59,031 nt of DNA from a virus. The translations under genes and the position numbers were made by a program. Shown here piece after piece: positions 6,446 to 16,900 of this stretch. The notes under the pieces were generated by a model. The model did not search any database. It had not been told where the DNA came from and worked only from the letters and a program-made list of their open reading frames with translations. Where the stretch lies: positions 1 through 59,031 of the IMG/VR virus record IMGVR_UViG_3300009103_000035; one strand, given 5' to 3'. How positions within the stretch are numbered: position 1 is the first letter of the stretch; the number at the start of each line of letters is the position of its first letter.

Positions 6446-8626
6446 ATGTCTCTTACAAATACTGAAGAGTTGAGACTGAAGGCTATAGAAAGCAAGCTCA
6501 ATACTTTTCAGAAAGCAATTAGAAATCTTGCTTCTAAAGAAGAATTAAAACAGTTACTGCTGGTGAAAGACACAGTGGAAGTAGTGTTGCGTCAAATTGT
6601 TGACGAAACTGTTAACTTGGAAGTACTAACAGATACTAACTTACAACTACCTGTACAGAATAATCAAATTCTGAGATTTGATTCAACTGAACAAAGATGG
6701 AAGAATGTAAGCCTAAGTGATAGTGGCGGTGATGGTGGTGGTGGAAGTAGCGATGTCACTGTGTTGGGAGACCTGGCCAATGTGACTTTACCTCAGAGCA
6801 GCAACATGGATAACCAAAGTATCCTTTGGTATAACAGTGCGCTTGACGAGTGGAGACATGCAAACGTAATTAATTCTACTGATCTTAACGATGGAACCTC
6901 AAATAATATAACTCTAGTTCCTCAAGATCAGGGCACCGTAAAGGTAGCAGCAGACTATAAAGATCGAACAGAGTTTGATGAAAACGCATTGACACCAAAA
7001 GGATATGTCGATGCTGAGTTAGCAAAGTTTTCCCCAATATCCCCCCCTGACTTTCCTAACTCTCAAACTCTATTTCTTGTTACAAGTGCAGGTGGAACTA
7101 CACCAAGAACTGCGATAGGAAATAATCCAAAACTAAGTAGCGGAGCAGTTACAGATAACAGTGCTGGACAAAATCCACCAGCTACTGCAGGGCAAGCAGT
7201 TCTAAGAATTCCAAGTGGAACACTTATACATACAAATACTATTGCAGAATGTGGTCCAGGGAATAAAGGGAATCTAAATCTTTTACTAAATGGAGTATCT
7301 GCTGGGTTAATTAACTTTACGGATTCTGATGATAGTCAGATATTAGCCTCTTTAAGAATCAGCAATAATATTGATTTCCCAGATATATTTCCAGGGTTTC
7401 ATATGAAATTTGATGCCAGAGGAGATAATATCAATGCTACCCAACCAGGATGGTCTAGCTTGGTTATGCAGCACAGTGAAATAGCAGAAACTCTTGAAGT
7501 TTATTTTCTTCTGGATGATATGACAGCAAATCCTGGTTTAGTAAATCCCAATGCAGTAACAATAACAGAGTCAGCAGAAGGCACCTTAAGTTATATTACA
7601 GGCATTCCACACTATAGTTCAGATAGTAAATTGCTAATTTCTAATTTGGAAATGACAGGAGTTACAGGGGAATGTTATTTTGATGGTTCTCCGGTGGTTG
7701 CACATACAAATGAAACATCTTCTGGGGTTAACTCAAATAATAAAACCTACGAATCTATTGGAGCTGCAGGAGCAACTATAGATGGTAGCTTTATTCCAGA
7801 AGTAGATATAGGGGTTCTTGCTTTAAATCCCGTAGAATATACAGTAAATACTTCTGATGCTCCCGGTGAAATTCACCTTGCTGTTACATTTAAGAATTGT
7901 AATGGGTCGGAAACATTTGAGTTTCCTAGTCAGAAAATATTAATCAATCCCTCAAATGCTCCTGGTGGTAGTGTGAATGAAATAGCTGGCTTGCAGGTGT
8001 CAGGGCTTGGGTCACAGCCTAATAATAATAATGCTTTTAGGGGAGTTACTGGTTCTGGAGATACGCCAGACATTGATCCAGATTCTATATTCGATCATAC
8101 TGCATCTTTGGTTGGCGATTTGGAAACAGCAATTACTGTAGGTGGTGTTTTAAAACATAGCGTAGAAGATTTTTCAAATAGATTGCCTGCTGGACCTGAC
8201 TTATCCCAAACACCAGGAAGATCGGGAAGACAATATGCAACTTATAAATTTCAAAGAACAGGTCAAAAGAAATTCGACTTAAGAGTTGTTGGAAAAGTTT
8301 CTGGTTTGTGGATCAAACAACCACAAGCAACAGAAGCATACACAACAGCAGAACAAAACGGATGGTTTGATACAACAAAACCATATGCAGGATCTGGTAT
8401 TCCTGGAAACGGTCCTGGAGGAAATGGAGACAATAATTATGGTTGTGCTGTTTGGAATGTCAACACAGAACCACTTGTGACTGGACAACAAACAGATCAA
8501 ACAATTACTTGTACATTTGGCACTTTAAGCACGACAGGATCTTATAATAATTTTATTCTTTTAAGGATTGCTCTTGAGTCTGGAGACTCAATAACAAATC
8601 TCCAAATAAATCAAGCAACTAATTAA
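6446..8626 (+). CDS. Fibre/adhesin protein 1, helical N-terminal docking module
   Basis: I choose the ATG with GAGG 7 nt upstream, giving 726 residues; an in-frame TTG six bases earlier is less likely. The N-terminal ~50 residues are helical (an LRLKAIESKLNTFQKAI pattern) and are related to the start of the protein at 19221. A Gly-rich linker (GGDGGGGSS, near residue 95) leads into beta-rich modules. The region from about residue 190 to the end is paralogous to the C-terminal part of the next gene, including a SGIPGNGPG turn, a CTFGTL segment and an ALESGDSITNLQ end. It is probably a virion-attached fibre or baseplate adhesin. There is no enzymatic motif. It heads a series of eight fibre-type genes. 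Confidence 0.7.
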   Translation: MSLTNTEELRLKAIESKLNTFQKAIRNLASKEELKQLLLVKDTVEVVLRQIVDETVNLEVLTDTNLQLPVQNNQILRFDSTEQRWKNVSLSDSGGDGGGGSSDVTVLGDLANVTLPQSSNMDNQSILWYNSALDEWRHANVINSTDLNDGTSNNITLVPQDQGTVKVAADYKDRTEFDENALTPKGYVDAELAKFSPISPPDFPNSQTLFLVTSAGGTTPRTAIGNNPKLSSGAVTDNSAGQNPPATAGQAVLRIPSGTLIHTNTIAECGPGNKGNLNLLLNGVSAGLINFTDSDDSQILASLRISNNIDFPDIFPGFHMKFDARGDNINATQPGWSSLVMQHSEIAETLEVYFLLDDMTANPGLVNPNAVTITESAEGTLSYITGIPHYSSDSKLLISNLEMTGVTGECYFDGSPVVAHTNETSSGVNSNNKTYESIGAAGATIDGSFIPEVDIGVLALNPVEYTVNTSDAPGEIHLAVTFKNCNGSETFEFPSQKILINPSNAPGGSVNEIAGLQVSGLGSQPNNNNAFRGVTGSGDTPDIDPDSIFDHTASLVGDLETAITVGGVLKHSVEDFSNRLPAGPDLSQTPGRSGRQYATYKFQRTGQKKFDLRVVGKVSGLWIKQPQATEAYTTAEQNGWFDTTKPYAGSGIPGNGPGGNGDNNYGCAVWNVNTEPLVTGQQTDQTITCTFGTLSTTGSYNNFILLRIALESGDSITNLQINQATN

Positions 8627-8636
8627 GGCAAATATA

Positions 8637-10946
8637 ATGGCAGTTAATGATTCAGAAAAAATTGATTTATTGATAAAGAAGCTGATCTATTCTGTATCAA
8701 AAACACAGAATGCTTCTGACTTAGCTCCTTATGAAGAGGGGGTCGCTAGCCCTCTGTGGTGTGCAGGAAATGAAATCTGGATTAATGCAAAAGAAATTCC
8801 GGCAATTCCTCCTACTGAAAACAATGAAAATATCAAATTAGAAACAGTAAATCTAACAAGAGATGAAAGTGCAACAGGAATTAGATCTTGGTTGGCTATA
8901 GATGGAACTGGAACTAGGTTTCAAAATTGGATTCCCAGTTCCTTTGGTCCACAGTATAGCGTAAAGCTCTACAAGGGTGATCCTTCTTCAGGAGGAACTT
9001 TGTTATTTCAAAGCTTGGTTGATTATCTTTTTGATTATAGAAGTGGAGTCTTAAGTTTCATAGGTCAGAATGCTCCGTCTTTCACAGGTATAACTGAATC
9101 AAGCACAGATCTTTTTCTTGTTGGATATAGATATATTGGGCCAACAGATATCTCTGATTATCTAAGTGGGGGAGGAGGCGGTGGCTCAGGCGGTGGTGGC
9201 CTTGGCAACGAGATAGAGCTAGGTTCTCCTACCGACACTGACTTAACAGATGGTCGCTTAGCAAAACCACCAGCAATTACTCTTACAGAACAAACAACAG
9301 TAACAGACGCGATAGATTCTCTAAACGAAACAATTGGATTGTTATTGCCAACAGCTCCACCTGTATTTCCGGGGGATCAATCTTTAACATTTTCTAGTGT
9401 TGGAAACACGCCCTTTCTATGTGCAGGTGTTACTGATTATTCAGATGAGCCAACTGGTTCTGCGAACAAAGTTCTACCAGGAGATGCTGTAGTAAGAGTC
9501 ATTACAGGAACAAATGTTCTTTCAAATACGATAACCTCTTGTGGACCAGGAGATGCCGGAACCCTAACTGCCACATTAAATAAGACAACTGCTGATGAGG
9601 CAGCCATAGGAACCCCTGTTGTACTTGATAGTCAAGATAACTCAACAGACCCTAACGACAACTCGATTGAGTTAATAATCACAAACAACACATGGTATCC
9701 AATAGAGACTCCTGGTTTTTGGCAGTCATTTGATAGCTCTCTATCTATAAACTATAACAATATTTTACCAGGAATACACAAGGCAACAATAGAGCATACT
9801 TCAGGAACGGAGTTGCACGGGTTCTTTGTTTTCGATGATTTTATCAGCAATCCCAACATCGATGCCTCCGAAATGACAATTTCTGATGTGAACAGAAACA
9901 CTGTCTACTCTTCTGGTGTTGGTCACTTTGGACAAGGGGCTAAGGTTATTCTTTCTGGTATTAAACTATCTAATATAGTCGGAAAAACTTACTATGGCGG
10001 TGACTTTATTACAGTTAGTATCTCTAACTCGCTTGATATGGGGAGTGACGTAACTCCCCTTGCAGGTGGTCCGATTTCCTACAATCACACAGACTTTGGA
10101 AAGCCCCCAGAACTAAGCGAAACAGACTGGCAATCACCAGAAGAATTATCAAATGGAGTCGATATTTTATTAAACAATACAGACTCTATAAAGGTTTTTC
10201 GTTTACAAATGTCAGTTACCAATGTGAATGCAACAGAAAGCATACAGCTATCTCCTACATTTCTATATGCAAACGGGAATCCTGTTGATGCTATTGTTGA
10301 GGATGCGATCCCTGTTGTAGGCTTCTCAGGAGCAACAAATGCAGAAAGAATTAAATTTCCTGCAAGCGTTGGTTCAGCAACAGACCAACCTATAAATGCA
10401 TACACTCCCACTGATTCTGATTTTTTCTGGAATGGTGGAACATCATTTGCAAATTTATTATACGCTACTGTTGTTGGTGGGCAGATATCCCATGATACTA
10501 CAAACTATCAAAGCTACTATCCTGCTGGACCAAATTATAGCGGCTCAGATCGTCAAACAAACGTGCAGTATATTACATTTAGATTTACAGGTGCAGGTAT
10601 TAGCAATTTTGATATAGATATAAAAGGACAGATAAGAAAATGTTTTGTAAAACTAGAAGGAATTACAGATCAGTACAGTAGTACAAAATGGTGGTCGATG
10701 AATACGGCTGCTGAATCTGGAATACCTGGAGATATTCCAGGCCTTCCAGATGTTAGTGGTAGTCTTGGTTGCGCTTCTTCAAATACTGTGATGCCTTCTG
10801 GATCCACAATTGATGGTAGATTTAATTGTACATTCGGATTGGCTAACAGCACCAATGCTGCAAATAACGGAATACTTATTCGTTTTGTTTTGGATTCGGG
10901 AGACTACATTAAAAAACTTAGATTCGTAAATCCTTCTTCTACTTAG
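8637..10946 (+). CDS. Fibre/adhesin protein 2, paralogue of its neighbours on both sides
   Basis: The 769-residue protein is a mosaic. Its first ~180 residues are clearly related to the N-terminus of the giant protein that follows: KIDLLIKKLIYSVSKT, then a NEIWINAKEIPA segment and an RYIGPTDIS end. Its region after a Gly-rich hinge (SGGGGGGSGGGG, near 178) is related to the C-terminal part of the preceding protein. So the N-terminus is shared with one neighbour and the C-terminus with the other. This fits a docking module followed by an exchangeable receptor-binding part. AAGG precedes the ATG. It is a structural protein by inference and carries no catalytic motif. Confidence 0.7.
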   Translation: MAVNDSEKIDLLIKKLIYSVSKTQNASDLAPYEEGVASPLWCAGNEIWINAKEIPAIPPTENNENIKLETVNLTRDESATGIRSWLAIDGTGTRFQNWIPSSFGPQYSVKLYKGDPSSGGTLLFQSLVDYLFDYRSGVLSFIGQNAPSFTGITESSTDLFLVGYRYIGPTDISDYLSGGGGGGSGGGGLGNEIELGSPTDTDLTDGRLAKPPAITLTEQTTVTDAIDSLNETIGLLLPTAPPVFPGDQSLTFSSVGNTPFLCAGVTDYSDEPTGSANKVLPGDAVVRVITGTNVLSNTITSCGPGDAGTLTATLNKTTADEAAIGTPVVLDSQDNSTDPNDNSIELIITNNTWYPIETPGFWQSFDSSLSINYNNILPGIHKATIEHTSGTELHGFFVFDDFISNPNIDASEMTISDVNRNTVYSSGVGHFGQGAKVILSGIKLSNIVGKTYYGGDFITVSISNSLDMGSDVTPLAGGPISYNHTDFGKPPELSETDWQSPEELSNGVDILLNNTDSIKVFRLQMSVTNVNATESIQLSPTFLYANGNPVDAIVEDAIPVVGFSGATNAERIKFPASVGSATDQPINAYTPTDSDFFWNGGTSFANLLYATVVGGQISHDTTNYQSYYPAGPNYSGSDRQTNVQYITFRFTGAGISNFDIDIKGQIRKCFVKLEGITDQYSSTKWWSMNTAAESGIPGDIPGLPDVSGSLGCASSNTVMPSGSTIDGRFNCTFGLANSTNAANNGILIRFVLDSGDYIKKLRFVNPSST

Positions 10947-10954
10947 GAATAAAC

Positions 10955-13900
10955 ATGGCAATTAATCAAAATGAAATCGTAGATTTACTTTACAAAAAAC
11001 TCGCATATGGCGTTGCAAAAACGAATACAGAATTAGAAAGATCTCCAACTGAAGAGAATATTCCTTCACCTGTAAGTAGTTTCGGAAACTATATTTGGAT
11101 ATCTGCAAGTAGCATTCCTGCGACTCCTCCAGCTTCTTCTAATGTGATCGTAGAAAGATATCAAAGAGTAGACGATCCAACAACGCACATTGAACTTACA
11201 AGAAATACGGAAGTTTCAAATAATAGATCCTGGATGGCTAAAGATGGAAACAATGACGCATTAAGAAATTGGATTCCTCCTGTATTTGGCAGCGGTTATT
11301 CAATCAAAGTCTGGGCAGGCAATCCGCTTACTGGAGGAACTAGACTCTATCCAAAAGGAAGTGGAAATAATGATGAATTTTATTTTGATTATGATTCTGG
11401 AACATTAAATTTTATTGGAAATACTGTTCCGGTGGACGCCTTTACTAAAATCTATATAGAAGGTTACAGGTACACTGGATCCACTGACATCGGAAGTTTT
11501 GTTGCAGATAGTCTTGGAGACTTACTTGATGTTAATTTAAGTGGAACAATAGATATAGGGCAAACAATTGTATGGGATGGAAATGAGTGGATTAACTCAA
11601 TGCCTCCTGGAGGATCTGATAGCAATTTTTTGATTGTTGGTCCGCAAGCAGGAGAAGCCCTACTTTATGATCACACAGATTCTAAATTCAAAAATCAATA
11701 CTTGAATATTGAAAACCTTGGGAATGTTGGAGATCTTTCTTTACATGCAGGTGAATTTCTAAAGGTAAATGATACTGCTGATGGTGTTGATTTTGCTTTA
11801 TTCTCTTCTCTCTTTACTGCTGGAAATAAAATTGATTTAAGTGGTTCTCAAATCGGACATGAACCAGCCATGAGTCCTGTTGATTTTGCTCCAGGAGCAA
11901 CAATCACAGCACAAGATTGGGTTGGAACAGAGACCCTGCATGGACAAAGATATGCAGCTTCTTTGCAATTAAAGCTATTAAAAGATATCGAGATGGATGC
12001 AGAAGGTCATGTTCTTGCTCGTGTTTGGACAGATATTACTGGAGAGCTTTATAATTATGTAGATAAAGATGAATGGCAAGAAAGATGGGACCGACACGTA
12101 AATGTAACCACCATGAGTCACAGTATATGGGACGTTGAAGAAATTACAGGTATAGATCCACAACTAAGAAATGGACTAACAAATCAACAACTACTAATTA
12201 GAAACAGGATAACTGGAGATTCTGGAGCTACAGAGGATGTTCTTCAAGCCATTGATCATAATGGTCTTCTGGTTATAGCAGATCATATTCCAGATCCTTT
12301 GGACCCTCCTGCACATCCTACACAAAAAATTACAGAAGTTCATGCAACGCATTTGTTAGATATTGACTTAGAAGTATCAAATCCTCCTGTTGCTGGAGAT
12401 GTTCTTGCTCTGCAAGATGTGGATGGACAAGGTCAACTCAGGTGGGGCTATGCTGCACTTGGGGAGGATCAAGGCGAGAGCAACAGTGGTATTTCTTTAA
12501 CTGGAAATTTTGCAAATAGTTTCGATATTTTTGTAGACAAACCGGATGGTTCAACAGACCTTAGATTTAGAGGTATCAAATTTGTTGATGGAGGTGGAGC
12601 AGCAATTACCACCGACAATCATACATGGGATGACGGAACAGATCCCAATGCTCCTTTTCCGTTAACAGTTGGGCTGATCAAAGAAGATACTGATTTGCCA
12701 AACGTAGATACTACGTTAGAGATTGGGTTTGATCCTAGTAAAATTCGAATTTATAACCTATCAGATCAAATGAGTCCGGGTGATATCGGATACCCAACAG
12801 AGGTATTGCAGAGCTGGCGAGATGATGATCCTCAAGGATCAAGACCAGGGTCAGGAGGAGGAGTGCCAAGCACCTTTGCAATGCAGTATGCAGATGGATG
12901 GTATTCTTGGGATGATACAACGGGAACGAATATAACTGACAAACCCAATACGTTGTCTCCTGATATGTGGGGTGCAATCCAAGGTGGAGGTGGCCAGGAT
13001 AACACAACTCACAGAAGCCGAAGACTAAGGACATCTGCTAGCCCGTCTTGGCAGCAATTCTCTACTCCACCACAGAGCTTACAGCAGCAAATAGATGACA
13101 AGTTGCAACTGAAATACTTTATTGACCATATGACCCTTGGTGGAAAAGTTGATCTATATCAAGACCCAAGTTTCGGTGGTTACTTCAGTAATACAGGTCA
13201 TTACGGAACCCCAACAGATGTAACAACATCAGAGGGTTTAACAAATCCAATTTTTGCAGGTAATGGCTGGGCACATGAAGCTAAAGGTATCATATTTGAT
13301 GCAAGTGACTTAAAGCACTTTGAAGAAACTGGCACATGGGGAGCATCATTTCGAGCGGATACTTCAGAGGCAGCACACCTAGCTGGAGGATATGGAAATG
13401 TAGATAATGACTGGTATAACGATGGGATAGCAGAATGGTCAATGGCACCATTCCCTGATCATTTTCATACAACAAGATCAGTAATAAAACGACACATATT
13501 AACACACGATGATAACCCGCATGGAGTAACTCATGTACATGTAAAATCAGATGAGGCTCACTGGAATGCAAATGCTTTGTCAGATGCACCACTAAATATT
13601 TCGAATCCTGAACTAGGACAAATTTTAAAATTTAATCCAAATGCTAATAATGGTGCAGGCGAATGGTATAATGCTGGTGGAGAAGCCTATGCTGGAGAAT
13701 CCAACATTGGTGAAAACCATATCCCATTAGATGGGAATGGAGATCCAATCACAACTGGAGTTGGATACTTCTACAAAGAAAAAAATCACTCTGCTTTTGC
13801 ATTGGTATTTAAGGGGATAAATTCTTCAAGTAACTTATTAACTGTTACTGATTCTGCAGAAGTAGTTACCTTAGGTTTTGATGAAACTGCTATTAGGTTT

Positions 13901-16900
13901 TTAGATCTAGATTTAACAGATGCAAACGGAGCTACAGTTTGGCCTCCAAGTTTGAATACCAATACAGATGTCAATACCGATACAAAAGCTACTGGCCAAG
14001 TTTTGGGATGGGACGGAGCAGTATGGTCAGCGGTTGATGCAATATCTAATATAGATTTAGCAAATATTCAAGATAACCAGTATCTAACTTCTAGTATTAC
14101 CGGAGGAGTTATAAGCTGGGTAGGCTCTGATTATACAAAAGCCAACTACCTAGCAGGAAGTGATGGGGCTGGAGGAGCAGAATCAAAAGAAGTTACTGTT
14201 GATTATTCCACAATTCAAGATAACGAAGTTCTGGCTTATAACGCAGCAAGCAGCAGTTGGAAAGCCATTGGCCTTGGTAGCGTTGGACAAGCAAACGAAC
14301 TGGACAGCTATGCTGGAACAGCCCCCGATCCACAAAATGGAATCGCAGGAGATCCGGCAGTACCCCTGGCAGCAGAAGGTACACACAATAAAGATGGAGT
14401 TACATTATATGTAAAAGGGGTTAAAGACACAGATACAATAGTCGTTGATACTGCTCGTAGTGGTAGTCAATATATTGCCTTTAAAGTTAATCCAGTAGAA
14501 GTTAAGTTGGAAGATCTTGGAGGTTCATTAGCACCTGCTCAAATTGATACAGGTGGACAACCAGCAATTACAGCAGGTGATCTTGGAGCTTTATCTGGAG
14601 CCGCAGGTGGAACTGGAACGCTTGGTAGCAAAATCGGAAATCTAGAAACAGAGACCGCAAGAATCGATCAAGAAAAAGCTGGGCAAGACGAACTTGATAC
14701 TCTTTCTAATGCAGAAGATCCTGTCACTGGAGAAAAAACAGCTCAAGCTGCCTACGATAAGGCAGCACCAGAGTATACAACTGGGAGTGCAGAGAATGGA
14801 AATTTAGAAACAGTTGAAGTTGATGAAGACTTAAAAATGCAACCATATGAAGTAGGGAATACAATTCCCATATGGAATGCGAACAAGCTCTTAAATGCCC
14901 CAATAGATCCATCACTAGCAGGAACAACAGATATAGTTAATGCAGATGGGGATGTTATTGGTAAAGAATATACATCAAACTTAACTCTGCTTCAGGAAGG
15001 CAAATATCTTAAGTGGGATGGAACAAAGTGGGGACTTGGTGGCGGTGGAGAAATTGTTGAAGGTGAACATGGCCAATTTGGTTTCTTCTGGGCAAGCAAT
15101 CCACTTCAGAGTACAGCAACAAATATAATTAAACCAACGGGTGGTGCATTTAATTTCTACGAAGGGAATGCATCAATTGGAGAAGAATCCAAAATTGGTA
15201 TTCATACAAGTGCCCCCCCAGAAGCGCTCAGTATTGCTGGATTTTCTCCTTGCCTTGCTGTCCAACAAATTAGTAGCACAAATTACGAACCAGAAGAGCT
15301 TATCGGATGGGGCAAGCTTTATGCACGTACAGCTATTGGTGGAATCTCTGCAGAATCTAAAATTGTCTTACATTTTGATGGTCCGCATAATGCAAATTCA
15401 TTTATTAATGATGGCATTGGAGAAGTATATTTTCTACCAATGCATGACGCAGATGGAAATGGAACTCTTGAATACAACAATGTAAAAACAGTTTCAGATA
15501 AATATGTTTATGGGGATAGTTCAGGATTTTTTCCTGGAGGCTTTGGAGACTATATAGCTGGAAACAATAGCACAGATATCACCATTGCAATGAAGCCATT
15601 TGACTTGGATTTTTGGATGATGCCTTTAGGGGATTACCCTTTAGATGCAGATGGAAATCCCGATACAAGTCAACCAAGAAATGATCCTTCAGGCAAAAGA
15701 TATCTTGTTGGTCAATATGCAATGTCAGAAAGTCGTTGGCATCTGAGTGTAGACTTTGATTCCGCTACTCATGATTTTGAATTTTTCTATAGAGATTATG
15801 ATTCTTATAACGCAACCTTTACAGACTATACGATAACTCTACAAAACCCACTATCACATCAGTTACAAGATGGGACATGGTATCATGTTGTTTTTCAAAG
15901 ATATCAAGTAGATCATAATGGCGTTCAAAAAGATATGTGGGAACTCCATATTGCAGATGGAGCAGGAGGAACAGGACAAGGAGCCCCTGCAGTATCAGCA
16001 ACAGGAGAGGGAATCCCTCATCAGATGGTATGGGAAAGAACAGAGCCGCCACTCTTAATCCAGTCTGTAGATGGTGAATTAATCATTGGACATGCAAACA
16101 GAAAAGGTGATGAAGGAGGAACAGGATTAAATCTTGGATTCAGAGGTTATATGGATGAATTCAGATTTCAAATTGGATCTTTTATAAACTGGACAAGTCT
16201 TTCGGTATTTAGAACATTTCTCTTGCCCTATGATACTGGTCAATCTTCTTTAATCTTTAAAGACTCTGGAGGCTCTTACGACCTATTGAATGCAGCAGGT
16301 GTTGTTAGAAAATTATTGGATCAAGATGGAGACACAAGGGTTGAGGTTGATTTCAATGATGTCAATGACAATACAATACGTTTCAGAGCTAACGGAAATG
16401 AAGTTGCGACAATCACCAAAGATGGCTTAAATTTTGTTGGCGGGGGGACAATTGCAAGACTAGATGATCACTTAAATACAAACAATGTCAATGCAGTGGT
16501 TAGTCAAAGAGCAATCAAACAAGCTATAGATAATATATCTACTAGCAGTATTGTTGATAGTGGTGGACAAACTTATGTTCACACAGAGCAAACCTTAAAT
16601 GATTACACCATCAGAATGGTTGCTCAAGGGAACGAACAACTCGCTATTGATGCAAATGGGATTGATATAAAATCTCAGCTTAAACTTAGTGGAGTGTCTC
16701 CAGCTGAAGGAGACGCAATAATAGTTGATGCTAATGGCGACTTAACTTGGGGAACTGTTGCTGTTGATGGAATTGCTGCTGGAGGAGAAGGCAGCTTAAC
16801 AACATACACAACAAGTGGAACGGAATTGGGACCAGCAACAGGACTTAGTTGGAACCTCAATCTTGTTAATCCAGAACAAACAAATTTACAAATAAAAGGG

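Noticed and set aside
13290-13592. 100-codon antisense frame in the giant fibre gene, and several others of this size
   Set aside because: Low-complexity His/Leu-rich translations typical of antisense shadows in repetitive fibre genes; no ribosome sites or motifs.
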